From assembly GCA_044356745.1 (NCBI GenBank), contig JBIKVP010000012.1, positions 1 through 40,648 of the forward strand: DNA of 40,648 nucleotides, in the 5' to 3' direction. Positions within the stretch are counted from its first letter, which is position 1. Each line of letters starts with the position of its first letter. The notes below the pieces were generated by a model. That model saw nothing but the letters and a program-made list of their open reading frames with translations. It was not told where the DNA came from and did no database searches. A program made the translations under genes and the position numbers. This stretch comes from JBIKVP01 sp044356745 (GTDB lineage Bacteria; Pseudomonadota; Alphaproteobacteria; Rhizobiales; Beijerinckiaceae). Shown here piece after piece: positions 24,376 through 33,448 of the stretch.

Positions 24376-25806
24376 ATGATGGGATCGGTGCGGGTGCTCA
24401 AAAAAGTATCGTTGCTGGCAATGGGAATCGTACTCGGTGTGGGCGCCGCGTATGTTGTGCCGCACATGGGCACGCTATCGCAACAAACGAGTGTGACCAC
24501 ATCAGCTGTTGCAGCGTCGTCTGAAACGTATCGTCAGCTTAACCTCTTTGGCGACGTGCTCGAAAAAATTCGCACAGACTACGTTGAAAAGCCAGAAGAG
24601 AGCAAACTCATTGAGTCAGCAATCAATGGAATGCTGACATCGCTTGATCCACATTCAAGTTACATGGATGCAAAAAATTTCCGCGACATGCAGGTGCAGA
24701 CTCGAGGTGAATTTGGTGGTCTCGGCATTGAAGTGACGATGGAGGATGGACTTGTCAAAGTCGTTAGCCCCATCGATGAGACACCGGCGGCCAAAGCAGG
24801 CATTATGACCAACGATCTGATCACACACATTGATGATGAGCAGGTGCAAGGGCTGACACTCAATCAAGCCGTTGAAAAAATGCGTGGTCTCGTTGACACG
24901 AATGTAAAACTAAAAATCCGCCGCGTTGGTCGTACAGAGCCCCTTGATGTGACTCTCACACGCGCTGTTATTCGCATTCGTGCGGTGCGTTCACGTAAAG
25001 AGGGCGACGATGTAGGGTATCTGCGGATCACCCAGTTTAATGAACAGACCTACGAGAATATGAAAGCCGCGATTGAAAAACTCAATACAGAAATCGGATC
25101 AGATAAACTCAAGGGCTATGTGCTTGATATGCGCAACAATCCGGGTGGACTGCTTGACCAAGCGATCCTTGTCTCTGATGCGTTTCTAGAGCGCGGTGAA
25201 ATTGTCTCAACACGTGGACGTAATGCCGAGGAAACACAGCGCTTCAACGCAAAAGCGGGGGATTTAACCCGTGGTAAAAAAATCGTTGTTCTCATCAACG
25301 GCGGTTCAGCATCCGCATCTGAAATTGTGGCAGGCGCTCTGCAAGATCATAAGCGTGGAACGGTATTAGGTACGCGCTCATTTGGTAAGGGATCCGTACA
25401 AACCATTATACCACTTGGCTCAAATGGCGCGGTTCGTCTTACCACAGCGCGTTATTACACACCAGCTGGCCGCTCTATTCAAGCGAAGGGCATTGATCCT
25501 GATATTGAGGTCATGCCTGATGTACCCGATGAGCTAAAAGGTAAAGATGAAACCAAAGGCGAAGCGGGTTTAAGAGGGCATTTGGGGGCTCAAGATAAAC
25601 AGGAGCGTTCAGGCTCATCTGCATATGTTCCAGCTGATGCAACCAAAGATAAACAGTTGATTGCAGCAATGGATTTATTGCGTGGCATCAAACGTGAGAC
25701 CGCTGCTGCGCCTTCAAAGGAAGATACGAAGGCAGCAACACCATCCAATGATAATAAACCGAGCGAAGCGCCAAAACCTGCTGAGAACATTGAGAAAAAG
25801 CAATAA
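24376..25806 (+). CDS. ctpA: Carboxy-terminal processing protease (S41)
   Basis: A 476-residue periplasmic serine protease. It has an N-terminal signal or anchor (about 9-28), a helical N-domain, a PDZ domain (about 95-180, with GGLGIEV and VSPIDETPAAKAGI), and the S41 catalytic core. The Ser-Lys dyad is S313 within GGSASASE and K338 within SFGKGSVQ, spaced 25 residues as in CtpA/Prc proteases. The C-terminal 60 residues are charged and low-complexity. Two ATG codons are adjacent; the first (24376) is five bases after AAAGGA. Substrates are probably envelope or peptidoglycan-related proteins. The divergent polysaccharide deacetylase gene follows. Confidence 0.95.
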   Translation: MMGSVRVLKKVSLLAMGIVLGVGAAYVVPHMGTLSQQTSVTTSAVAASSETYRQLNLFGDVLEKIRTDYVEKPEESKLIESAINGMLTSLDPHSSYMDAKNFRDMQVQTRGEFGGLGIEVTMEDGLVKVVSPIDETPAAKAGIMTNDLITHIDDEQVQGLTLNQAVEKMRGLVDTNVKLKIRRVGRTEPLDVTLTRAVIRIRAVRSRKEGDDVGYLRITQFNEQTYENMKAAIEKLNTEIGSDKLKGYVLDMRNNPGGLLDQAILVSDAFLERGEIVSTRGRNAEETQRFNAKAGDLTRGKKIVVLINGGSASASEIVAGALQDHKRGTVLGTRSFGKGSVQTIIPLGSNGAVRLTTARYYTPAGRSIQAKGIDPDIEVMPDVPDELKGKDETKGEAGLRGHLGAQDKQERSGSSAYVPADATKDKQLIAAMDLLRGIKRETAAAPSKEDTKAATPSNDNKPSEAPKPAENIEKKQ

Positions 25807-25877
25807 ATTTTTCGCATTGCGCAAGGCAGTCTGGCTTTGTATCAAAAGGGTGAACTGTTTGAAAGCGATTCGTATTG

Positions 25878-27170
25878 ATGAGCGACACCCCTTCACCATT
25901 GTCAGATGACCTCAACAAACCCCTTGGTGGTATGTCCACCAAGGCGCGAAAAAGTGGATCCCAGCGCCTATCTGCATCGCGTGTTTCTTTACCCAGCTTC
26001 ACGCAAACATTATATGTCGTTTTAGGATTTTGCGTTATTGGCTTTGGTGGTTTCGCAATTGTCGCGAAGAATCCGCTCGGTGGTGAACCGTATGTTATAA
26101 GCGAAATCGTTAAAGAGCATGCACAAGAGGTGCGCGTTGACAGGCCAGAGGATGCTAATGCATCACCTGTTCGAAGTCAGAATGTAACGCCACAACGGAG
26201 TAACGGCAGAGCCGATGCAAGCCAGCTTGAAGCAGATGCGGGTGTGAGTGTAGTGCGTGCTGGTGGTGAATCAGCGCCTAATTCTGTTGTCATACGCTTG
26301 AATGAACCTGTGACGATCAAACTTAATTCTGCACCCGATCAACGGGTAAGTGAACGCACGCGATTTGGTGTGCTCCCAAAAGTAGGGCAGGGCGGGATTA
26401 AGCCGATGCAGGTTTATGCACGTCAGGCTGCCCCCACACTTGCGTCAGGACAGCAACCTATTGGACGTATTGCACTGGTTGTTGGTGGGTTAGGGATTAG
26501 CCAAAGCGTTACACAAGAAGCAATCTCTAAACTCCCACCTGCTGTAACACTGGCTTTTGCCCCTTATGGTTCTGATTTGGAACGTCATGTCACTAAAGCA
26601 CGTGATGATGGGCATGAGGTCATGCTTCAAGTGCCCATGGAGCCCTTCGATTATCCTGATAGTGATCCAGGTCCTCATACACTCACCGTTTCTGGTAAGC
26701 CTGAAGAAAACAATGACAAGCTGCAATGGGTTTTAGGACGTTTTTCTGGTTATGTTGGCATCATCAATTACATGGGAGCCAAACTCACAGCTGATCAATC
26801 AGCTTTCAGCAAAATTGCACAAGAGATCGGGCAGCGCGGCTTGTTTTTTATGGACGACGGTACATCTGTCCGCTCACAAGCCTTGATTGCCTCTAAAAAC
26901 GTGCAAACCAAAGCGACAAAAGCAGATGTTGTCGTTGATGCAGTGGCACGTGGCGATATGATTGATAAAGAGCTTGCCAAGCTTGAAGTTCTAGCTCGTG
27001 AAAAAGGCGTCGTTGTTGCTAACGCTTCAGCCTTGCCGATCACATTAGAGCGTCTTGCAAGGTGGAGTGAGACGCTTGAAAGCCGAGGAATAATGCTTGT
27101 CCCTGTCAGCTCCGTTGTTTTAGAAGATTCTTCTCTCTTGACGGGAACAACTCCGCAATCAAAGCGTTAA
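25878..27170 (+). CDS. Divergent polysaccharide deacetylase family protein
   Basis: A 430-residue protein with one membrane segment near residues 44-64, a variable Ser/Arg/Val-rich linker, and a C-terminal divergent polysaccharide deacetylase (YibQ-like, DUF610) domain from about residue 195: IALVVGGLGISQSVT, AFAPYGSD, EVMLQVPMEPFDYP, INYMGAKLTADQ, LFFMDDGTSVRS. It is probably periplasmic and membrane-anchored. Its enzymatic activity is unproven for the family, but its fixed position after envC and ctpA points to peptidoglycan maturation. The start is taken at the ATG at 25878, one codon after an in-frame TTG. Confidence 0.9.
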   Translation: MSDTPSPLSDDLNKPLGGMSTKARKSGSQRLSASRVSLPSFTQTLYVVLGFCVIGFGGFAIVAKNPLGGEPYVISEIVKEHAQEVRVDRPEDANASPVRSQNVTPQRSNGRADASQLEADAGVSVVRAGGESAPNSVVIRLNEPVTIKLNSAPDQRVSERTRFGVLPKVGQGGIKPMQVYARQAAPTLASGQQPIGRIALVVGGLGISQSVTQEAISKLPPAVTLAFAPYGSDLERHVTKARDDGHEVMLQVPMEPFDYPDSDPGPHTLTVSGKPEENNDKLQWVLGRFSGYVGIINYMGAKLTADQSAFSKIAQEIGQRGLFFMDDGTSVRSQALIASKNVQTKATKADVVVDAVARGDMIDKELAKLEVLAREKGVVVANASALPITLERLARWSETLESRGIMLVPVSSVVLEDSSLLTGTTPQSKR

Positions 27171-27204
27171 TGACTAATAAGAAGAAAAAAGCGAGTTTTA
27201 TTGT

Positions 27205-27729
27205 ATGGCAGACCCTCAATTAACGGCACACATTGGCTATCGGCCATGTGTGGGAGTGATGCTAATTAATAAGCAAGGGCTTGTTTTTGCGGGTCGCAGA
27301 CGCAAAGAAAGTGGACCAGAACACGTTGATGCGCATCATGCTTGGCAAATGCCTCAAGGTGGTGTTGATCAAGGCGAAGATGCCTATGTTGCTGCACTAC
27401 GTGAGCTATACGAAGAAACAAATGTTAGTTCCGTAAAATTGCTTGCTGAAACTGCTTTGTGGCATGCTTATGATCTTCCCGATGCACTCACAAAAAGAGC
27501 ATGGCGGGGCCGTTATAAAGGGCAAACACAAAAGTGGTTTGCATTTTCTTTTACGGGTGATGATCACGAAATTGACATTCATGCACCTGGTGGTGGCGCA
27601 CATCGTGCTGAATTTGATGATTGGCGCTGGGTGCGCATGAGCCATTTACTTGATCTCATTATTCCTTTTAAACGAGGTGTCTATGAAAAGGTCATTAATG
27701 AATTTTTGCCGCTGACATCTAACCCTTAA
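27205..27729 (+). CDS. rppH: RNA pyrophosphohydrolase (Nudix)
   Basis: A 174-residue cytoplasmic Nudix hydrolase that removes pyrophosphate from mRNA 5' ends to initiate decay (or hydrolyses dinucleoside polyphosphates). The Nudix box runs from GGVDQGEDAY to RELYEETNV, with Asn replacing the usual Gly near its end. Family hallmarks YRPCVGVMLIN and QMPQGGVD are present, as is the C-terminal FKRGVYEKV. It is 35 bases after the deacetylase gene and belongs to the same conserved cluster. Confidence 0.95.
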   Translation: MADPQLTAHIGYRPCVGVMLINKQGLVFAGRRRKESGPEHVDAHHAWQMPQGGVDQGEDAYVAALRELYEETNVSSVKLLAETALWHAYDLPDALTKRAWRGRYKGQTQKWFAFSFTGDDHEIDIHAPGGGAHRAEFDDWRWVRMSHLLDLIIPFKRGVYEKVINEFLPLTSNP

Positions 27730-27887
27730 ATGTGCGATGCTTCCTGAAGAGAGTCGGTTGACATGATGGAAACACCATACCTGTCTAAGTTTTTGTTAAT
27801 GCATAAGTTTCCTCAAAATCGCTATATATCCTTGAGTAAGCACGAGGATATGCTTTTGTGTCTTATGCTCTTAAGGAGCAGAAAATC

Positions 27888-28085
27888 GTGAATAATCCTG
27901 AAAATGCAATCATTTTGATCGCAATCGGTGCGGTTGCATTTGTGTTAATCCTTGGCTTGATTAACATGTTACGCGGTCATAATGCTAACCGCTCACAAAC
28001 GTTAATGCGTTGGCGCGTCATTCTTCAATTTGTCGCGATTGTCATTTTGATGGCCGCGGTGTGGTGGAAAACAAAACAGGGTTAG
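27888..28085 (+). CDS. Small twin-transmembrane protein, HIG1-like
   Basis: A 65-residue protein with two membrane helices (about 6-25 and 42-61) joined by a short polar loop (LRGHNANRSQTLMRWR). The loop and the second helix resemble the hypoxia-induced HIG1/twin-transmembrane proteins found in alphaproteobacteria next to cobalamin adenosyltransferase. I start it at GTG 27888 because AAGGAG lies nine bases upstream; the frame is open ten codons earlier from a GTG at 27858 with no such site. The adenosyltransferase gene follows after three bases. Confidence 0.8.
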   Translation: MNNPENAIILIAIGAVAFVLILGLINMLRGHNANRSQTLMRWRVILQFVAIVILMAAVWWKTKQG

Positions 28086-28088
28086 CAC

Positions 28089-28682
28089 ATGGTCAAGCTC
28101 AATAAAATTTATACACGCACAGGTGATGACGGCACGACGGGATTAGGGACAGGTGAGCGCCGCCCTAAATATGATTTGCGCGTTGCAGCTTATGGCACGG
28201 TGGATGAAACAAATTCCTGCATTGGGATGGTGCGTTTATACACCGGCGGTGCATCCGATGACATATTAAGCGCTGTTGATCTCATGTTAGGGCGTATTCA
28301 AAACGATTTATTCGACTTAGGTGCTGATTTATGCTGCCCTGAATCCGATGAGCCTTTACCCTATGAGCCACTGCGTATCACAACCTCCCAAGTTAAGCGT
28401 TTGGAGGACGAGATTGACCAGCTTAATAGCGAACTTTCACCGCTTAATTCATTCATTTTACCCGGTGGGTCACCTGCTGCAGCTATGCTTCATTTAGCAC
28501 GCACCGTTTGCCGACGCGCTGAGCGGCTGACAGTTGAACTTGTTCACGATAAGGGAGAGCGTGTATCAGTGACCGCAATAGAATATCTGAATCGGTTGTC
28601 TGATTTTCTGTTTGTTGCATCGCGTTATGTGAATGATAAAGGCGCACGCGACGTACTTTGGGTTCCGGGCAAAAATAGATAA
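28089..28682 (+). CDS. Cob(I)alamin adenosyltransferase, PduO type
   Basis: A 197-residue enzyme that transfers the adenosyl group of ATP to cob(I)alamin to make coenzyme B12. The ATP-binding N-terminal motif is TRTGDDGTTGLGTGERRPK, followed by AYGTVDETNS; the C-terminal region shows LARTVCRRAERL and YLNRLSDFLFVASRY. These are standard PduO signatures. It is the last gene of the plus-strand run beginning at rsfS and faces the rhomboid gene across 61 bases. Confidence 0.94.
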   Translation: MVKLNKIYTRTGDDGTTGLGTGERRPKYDLRVAAYGTVDETNSCIGMVRLYTGGASDDILSAVDLMLGRIQNDLFDLGADLCCPESDEPLPYEPLRITTSQVKRLEDEIDQLNSELSPLNSFILPGGSPAAAMLHLARTVCRRAERLTVELVHDKGERVSVTAIEYLNRLSDFLFVASRYVNDKGARDVLWVPGKNR

Positions 28683-28743
28683 AAAATTTGCGGTTGTTGT
28701 TCTGGACGGATTACTCCTGCTCAAGTCTTCAGAATGATCATAA

Positions 28744-29547
28744 TCAAGCAGTGTGCGTCTTATCCAGAATTTGAATAAGCACAAAACCCATTATAAAACC
28801 GCCTAAATGCGCTTCCCATGCCACGGGGCTATCGGTCAAACCAAGGGGCTGGGATAAAATGCCAAACGCAAAATTCATGATGAGCCAGACCATGATAAAT
28901 GCAAACGCTTGTCGATGAGCGATAAGATCACGCAAACTTAAAAGCGGGGCATGAGTGTGCGATAAAAAGACCCCATGATCTGTTGGTCTACCCAGCGCAA
29001 AGCGAATAGCAGCGGCTGTAAAACCTGACGCAACGGCTGACGCGCCAATCATAGGTATAAGCTCAAAGCGATTAAACGCCCAATGTGCAAAAGCACCAGC
29101 AATTGCGGTCAGAACAATCAAGATCAATATGCGCACCATCCCTAAACGACGCGCAACTGGCGTGCCAAAAACGACAATCCAGAGCGTATTCATGATGACG
29201 TGGCTCCACGAGCCGTGCAGAAAAGCATAACTCACCGTGGTTGTAACAACGGAGATACCATCAGCATTTTGCTTGATACCCAACGGGTTCAAACCGAGCG
29301 CTTGCCAAGCCAGAGTGAGGTTCGTCTGACGCTCACGACGATCGTATATCATGTTGATATTATTCAAAATATCATTGAGGGAATCCGTATTGAGTATTAT
29401 GGATAAACGCGCTGGCACAAAGCCATAACGCATCATGATGTCCATATGCGCTGTCGTTTGGAGCTGGTTTTGCCACAAAAAGACAAGCAGCAAAAAAGAT
29501 GCATAAAGCACAATAATCGCGGGAATGTTCAGAGCTGGTTCACGCAT
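28744..29547 (-). CDS. Rhomboid family intramembrane serine protease
   Basis: A 267-residue polytopic membrane protein with about six helices. The catalytic Ser lies in MIGASAVASG (GxSx motif) and the catalytic His in AHLGGFIMG. The structural HGSWSHVIMNTLWIVVFG segment, typical of alphaproteobacterial rhomboids, precedes them. The larger first periplasmic loop (about residues 45-90) is polar. The substrate is unknown. No ribosome-binding site is obvious before the ATG. It is 129 bases downstream of the glycan cassette on the same strand and could be co-transcribed. Confidence 0.9.
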   Translation of the reverse strand: MREPALNIPAIIVLYASFLLLVFLWQNQLQTTAHMDIMMRYGFVPARLSIILNTDSLNDILNNINMIYDRRERQTNLTLAWQALGLNPLGIKQNADGISVVTTTVSYAFLHGSWSHVIMNTLWIVVFGTPVARRLGMVRILILIVLTAIAGAFAHWAFNRFELIPMIGASAVASGFTAAAIRFALGRPTDHGVFLSHTHAPLLSLRDLIAHRQAFAFIMVWLIMNFAFGILSQPLGLTDSPVAWEAHLGGFIMGFVLIQILDKTHTA

Positions 29548-29676
29548 TTTAAGACGGTATCAGGAAAAATAGTATAACGACAAGGCCTTGTACAAAAACA
29601 CAAAACGTTTTCCAGTGGTATCCCAATGCTCACGAAACGTCGAGTGCTTTTGTATAGAGGTCTGAACCTAAATCCT

Positions 29677-31188
29677 TTACTCTTTGCGACGCACCCAGAT
29701 GTTGGCTTTTTCATCTCCTTTTGGCGCTGAAACGCTTGCTTTGACATCATAGCTCTTCATCAGCTCAGCAATTGCTGCATCTTTGAGCATCCAGGCTTCC
29801 CAGTTGGTTGTACCGACAACAGTGATGATTACATCTGGTTTTTGTGTTTCGATGTCCTCACGCAGAATCTGCCGGTCGTAGGCGTCATACTTTTCAAGGC
29901 GCGTACGCATATCCTGGGGCAGGTCAGGATTTTTCAGGCGCTCGCTTACGGCCTCTGCAATCCAGTTGCTAGGAAGTCTTCCAACCCATTCTCCCTTAAG
30001 ATGACGCACAAGGGGGTGACCGATGCCAATGTTATCTGTCACAACAATCATGCGTGGTTTCAGCAGGTGCTGCGAAATAGGCGCGTGTAAAAGAGTAGAC
30101 ACGACGTTCATGTTAAACCAGACTATTCCCAATCCAAAGAGTATGCATACGGTTAATCCGTTGAATAGTTTTATGTTAACCGGTTGATCCTGCCGCGTAA
30201 AAGCGCTTGTAGAGATTAACAGCGCGATCGTGCCAAGCATCAAGGCTGGTAGGGTGTGATACGGCCATCCTTTTCCCTGAACAGCGACAATGATAGCCAT
30301 GCCAAATGCGCTTATGAGGGGCAGATAAACGAGGGGATCATTTTTGTGTTTTTCGGCAAATACAAAAGCTACACAGGTGAGAGAGAGCCATAACCAAAAA
30401 GCTGGATAATAAATCAACCCGATAAGCGGTCTTCGGTCTTCTAAATACGTATCCGCCACAAGCGGCAGCATCTTTGAGATAAAAATGGGAAAAAAGCTGA
30501 TCACAATCGCCAAATAAACAGCACATACGGCACCTGCGATTATGTTCTCAAGATTGAAAATGGACCATAGCGATCGCCGGACATACATCAGGGCTAGAAA
30601 TGGTAGGGCAATTCCGACACCAAAATGAGGCTTGATACACACGGCAATACCCGCTCCGATACCCGCTAATATCGCAAGTATGGCAGGGACATTTGCCCCT
30701 TGAATGCGTACAATGAGCAAGGCAAGACAGGGTAAGAGTGCAAGCACAGCGATATGCTCGCGCTGAGCAAAGGTGTCACCTGGGTATGCTAACAATACCA
30801 AAACAGCCAATGCAGGGGTGGCCCATCCATCAAGCCAATGCGTATTTTCTGGTGAGAGCAAAAATATCTTCCGTGCCAGCAGAGCGCTGATGAGAGCGGC
30901 CACAAACACGCTGAGCCCAACAATAAACTCCGGATGAATGTTCAGTGTGGAGGAAAGCCACACCCACGGTAAATAAATAAAAACAGAAGCAGGTGGATTA
31001 ACTTCCAAAATATCCACGTAAAGCACTTTACCGGCGAGCATTTTCTCGCTCACCGTGATCAACCATGACACATCCGTCGTAAGGGGTTTGAGCCACCGAT
31101 CCAGCAGAGCATAAGACACGGTCACACCAAGTGCTGCCAGCATTTTTGCTGTATGGCTTATCTGGAGGTTTTTAAGGGCGAAATACAT
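29677..31188 (-). CDS. Polytopic membrane protein, GT-C-like lipid-linked sugar transferase candidate
   Basis: A 503-residue protein with about ten to eleven hydrophobic helices and a C-terminal soluble domain of about 120 residues. The first extracytoplasmic loop carries DVSWLITVSEKMLAG and YVDILEVNPP, acidic residues of the kind used by GT-C transferases to bind polyprenyl-phosphate sugars. It starts at the ATG at 31188 inside the gtrA-like gene (17-base overlap). Together with the GtrA-like flippase and GtrB-like synthase upstream it would serve as the third, specificity-giving enzyme of a periplasmic glycosylation cassette. The sugar and acceptor are unknown. Confidence 0.7.
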   Translation of the reverse strand: MYFALKNLQISHTAKMLAALGVTVSYALLDRWLKPLTTDVSWLITVSEKMLAGKVLYVDILEVNPPASVFIYLPWVWLSSTLNIHPEFIVGLSVFVAALISALLARKIFLLSPENTHWLDGWATPALAVLVLLAYPGDTFAQREHIAVLALLPCLALLIVRIQGANVPAILAILAGIGAGIAVCIKPHFGVGIALPFLALMYVRRSLWSIFNLENIIAGAVCAVYLAIVISFFPIFISKMLPLVADTYLEDRRPLIGLIYYPAFWLWLSLTCVAFVFAEKHKNDPLVYLPLISAFGMAIIVAVQGKGWPYHTLPALMLGTIALLISTSAFTRQDQPVNIKLFNGLTVCILFGLGIVWFNMNVVSTLLHAPISQHLLKPRMIVVTDNIGIGHPLVRHLKGEWVGRLPSNWIAEAVSERLKNPDLPQDMRTRLEKYDAYDRQILREDIETQKPDVIITVVGTTNWEAWMLKDAAIAELMKSYDVKASVSAPKGDEKANIWVRRKE

Positions 31189-31567
31189 AGTTTTGCATGA
31201 CCAGAAAGTTGATGGCGGGGATTGCAACGCATACCCCGAAAATCGCTACGAGCGGATTAAATCCTGCCTGATCTGTGAGTAAAAACGGGATAAGAAACGC
31301 CAGCCCGTAACCCAGTGCCGTGAGGGCCGCAAAGCGGGAGATTTCCCGCACATGTGAACCTGAAGACACAAATGTGAGATGTTTTTGCCCCAGATATGAC
31401 ACGGCAGCCGCAACCGTATAGGCGAGAAGCGAGGCCGCCGTGGATGTGAGTTGAGAGAACACATCAAAAGCCATTGCTAACACACCGTACACACCCGTTG
31501 AAAACACGCCAACTGATCCAAAACGCAGGAGTCGGCTTATCTTAAACCAGTTGACGAGCCAGCTCAT
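31172..31567 (-). CDS. GtrA-like membrane protein
   Basis: A 131-residue protein with four membrane helices in the GtrA/DPMS family, thought to flip polyprenyl-phosphate-linked sugars across the membrane. Visible features are LLRFGSVGVFSTGVYG near the N-terminus, AAVSYLGQKHLTF, and the C-terminal NFLVMQNYVFR, all typical. The start ATG at 31567 overlaps the stop of the methyltransferase gene as ATGA; the frame stays open 15 codons upstream, but the coupled ATG gives the family-like N-terminus. Its 3' end overlaps the GT-C-like gene. Confidence 0.85.
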   Translation of the reverse strand: MSWLVNWFKISRLLRFGSVGVFSTGVYGVLAMAFDVFSQLTSTAASLLAYTVAAAVSYLGQKHLTFVSSGSHVREISRFAALTALGYGLAFLIPFLLTDQAGFNPLVAIFGVCVAIPAINFLVMQNYVFRP

Positions 31568-32277
31568 GCAACCTGTCCTGTCACCATGTATTGTGCCCCG
31601 AATGGCAGGCACGAAAATCCTTCTTCCACAGCGCGTACGATGCGATGGGCGCTAGGGAACAGCAGAAAGAAACGGCTGTGGATCTGGGTGCATCCCGCTC
31701 CATCAAGTAGATTTTCCACCTGCCCTGATCGCAACAGAACGGCATCATGATCAAAGGGACAGCGGCTTACCGCCAGCCGTGTGAGGGGGTTAAACGGATT
31801 ATGCTCAATGATTGCGATGACCCCCCCCGATTTCGTGACACGGCGCATCTGCATGACAAACTCACGCCATTGCGCAGGGGGGACGTGATGCATCACACAC
31901 ACCGTGAGCGTCACATCAAAATGTCCATCAGGATAGGGCAACCTATGACCGTCATAAGGAGTGTATGACACGTTGGGGTGCGCTGTGCGCGCTTGATCAA
32001 GGCAGGGTTGCGAGACATCGGTGCCATGGAGTTCATGCACATGAGCAGAGAGGAGGGAGTGAAATTTGCCCACGCCGCAGCCCACATCAAGGGCTTTTAG
32101 ATCAGCACGTTGCCCAAAATGACGTGTGATCACCTTTTTCAGCAAGTCGGCTTTTGCCTGAAGAAAAAAATCATGCTTGAGACCGCTAAAGTTGATCGAA
32201 TCCTGAACCACATCGGCATAGGTGTCTTGATAGGCATCAAAAGAGGTCTCAGCCACAGATTTAGAGGATGCTGGCAT
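31564..32277 (-). CDS. SAM-dependent methyltransferase, class I
   Basis: A 237-residue methyltransferase. The SAM-binding motif I is LDVGCGVG (63-70), the acidic end of the next strand is GTDVS, and the post-motif FDVTLTVCVMHHVP is typical of the Methyltransf_11/25 group. The substrate is unknown; lodged between GtrB- and GtrA-like genes, it may methylate the sugar being transferred. The ATG has AAGGA upstream and lies 17 bases inside the preceding glycosyltransferase gene. A run of eight C on the plus strand (31821-31828) encodes part of KSGGVIAII and could slip. Confidence 0.85.
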   Translation of the reverse strand: MPASSKSVAETSFDAYQDTYADVVQDSINFSGLKHDFFLQAKADLLKKVITRHFGQRADLKALDVGCGVGKFHSLLSAHVHELHGTDVSQPCLDQARTAHPNVSYTPYDGHRLPYPDGHFDVTLTVCVMHHVPPAQWREFVMQMRRVTKSGGVIAIIEHNPFNPLTRLAVSRCPFDHDAVLLRSGQVENLLDGAGCTQIHSRFFLLFPSAHRIVRAVEEGFSCLPFGAQYMVTGQVA

Positions 32278-33325
32278 CAGATCGTCCTTTTTGAACCCGT
32301 TTGGCGGTTGTTTTTATCGCAAATTTATCACTGGGTGTAAGCTTGGATTTGGGGGCATTCGTGAAGCCTGTTGCGTGCTCCACCACATAGAGTGGGCGAT
32401 TTTTCACTTCCGCATGGATGCGCCCCACATAAACACCAACAATGCCTGTCATCACCATGTTCATACCGCACAGCATAGATAGAATCACTATGGTAGACGC
32501 CCACCCTTCCACCAGATGATTTGCGTGAAACCACATGCCAATGACATACAGGCCATAAAGAAACGCAACTACTGAGACACAAAACCCAGCCCACAGGGCA
32601 AGGCGAAGAGGGGCTTCAGAAAATCCGACAAGACCATCAACTGCAAGACGCATCATTTTCCACAAGGGGTATTTGCTCTCCCCCGCCGCGCGCTCAAGGC
32701 GATGGAACGGCACGGCTGTTTGGCGAAAACCAATCCATCCGAACATGCCGCGAACAAAGCGGTTTCTCTCTGGCATAGCTTTGAAAGCCTCAAGCGCCTT
32801 GCGATCAATGAGGCGAAAATCCCCTGTATTACGTGGAATTTTTACATTCGCGACTTTGTCAAGCAAACGGTAAAACGCATCCGCGCTCCAGCGTTTAAAC
32901 GCGCTCTCTCCCTCCCGTGAAAGACGCTGTGCGTAAACAATATGAAATCCCTCGCGCCATTTCGCAATAAGTTCCAAAACCACTTCAGGGGGGTCTTGCA
33001 GATCCGCATCCATGACGATCACGGCCTCGCCTTGAGCTGCGTCCATGCCAGCGCTGATCGCAATCTGGTGGCCGAAATTGCGCGAGAGCTGAATGAATCG
33101 GTAGCGCGGATCACTTTTAGCCTTGGCATCGAGCACAATCGGCGAGCAATCTTTGCTTCCGTCATCAACGAAAATCACTTCCACAGACCCGTCAAGGCGT
33201 GTGAGCAGCGCATCAAGGCGGTGGAGAAGAAGCGGGATGACCGCCTCCTCATTGAAAATGGGGATGACAAGGGAGTAGAGGGGAGCCGTTTCGCACGTGT
33301 GGGGCATCGTCTCATTCGCTGACAT
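32261..33325 (-). CDS. GtrB/DPM1-like polyprenyl-phosphate glycosyltransferase (GT2)
   Basis: A 354-residue enzyme with an N-terminal GT-A domain (about 16-230) and two membrane helices (about 240-262 and 275-300). Signature sequences are SLVIPIFNEE, VEVIFVDDGSKD, LSRNFGHQIAISAGMD and the metal-binding VIVMDADLQDPP. It charges polyprenyl phosphate with a sugar from a nucleotide donor at the cytoplasmic face. Genes for a methyltransferase, GtrA and a GT-C-like protein follow with overlaps, forming one operon. No ribosome-binding site is clear at the ATG at 33325; the ATG at 33307 is possible. It diverges from def across 123 bases, which must hold both promoters. Confidence 0.92.
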   Translation of the reverse strand: MSANETMPHTCETAPLYSLVIPIFNEEAVIPLLLHRLDALLTRLDGSVEVIFVDDGSKDCSPIVLDAKAKSDPRYRFIQLSRNFGHQIAISAGMDAAQGEAVIVMDADLQDPPEVVLELIAKWREGFHIVYAQRLSREGESAFKRWSADAFYRLLDKVANVKIPRNTGDFRLIDRKALEAFKAMPERNRFVRGMFGWIGFRQTAVPFHRLERAAGESKYPLWKMMRLAVDGLVGFSEAPLRLALWAGFCVSVVAFLYGLYVIGMWFHANHLVEGWASTIVILSMLCGMNMVMTGIVGVYVGRIHAEVKNRPLYVVEHATGFTNAPKSKLTPSDKFAIKTTAKRVQKGRSDASIL

Positions 33326-33448
33326 ATAGAGTTGTCGTGATCATAAATCTTTCCACTTTCATTTTGATTAACACACCTTTTCAATTACGCCATTGTGCCT
33401 GTGGGAAAGACTGGTTAGTTTAAATCATCCTGTTTTGATGAGTTTGTT

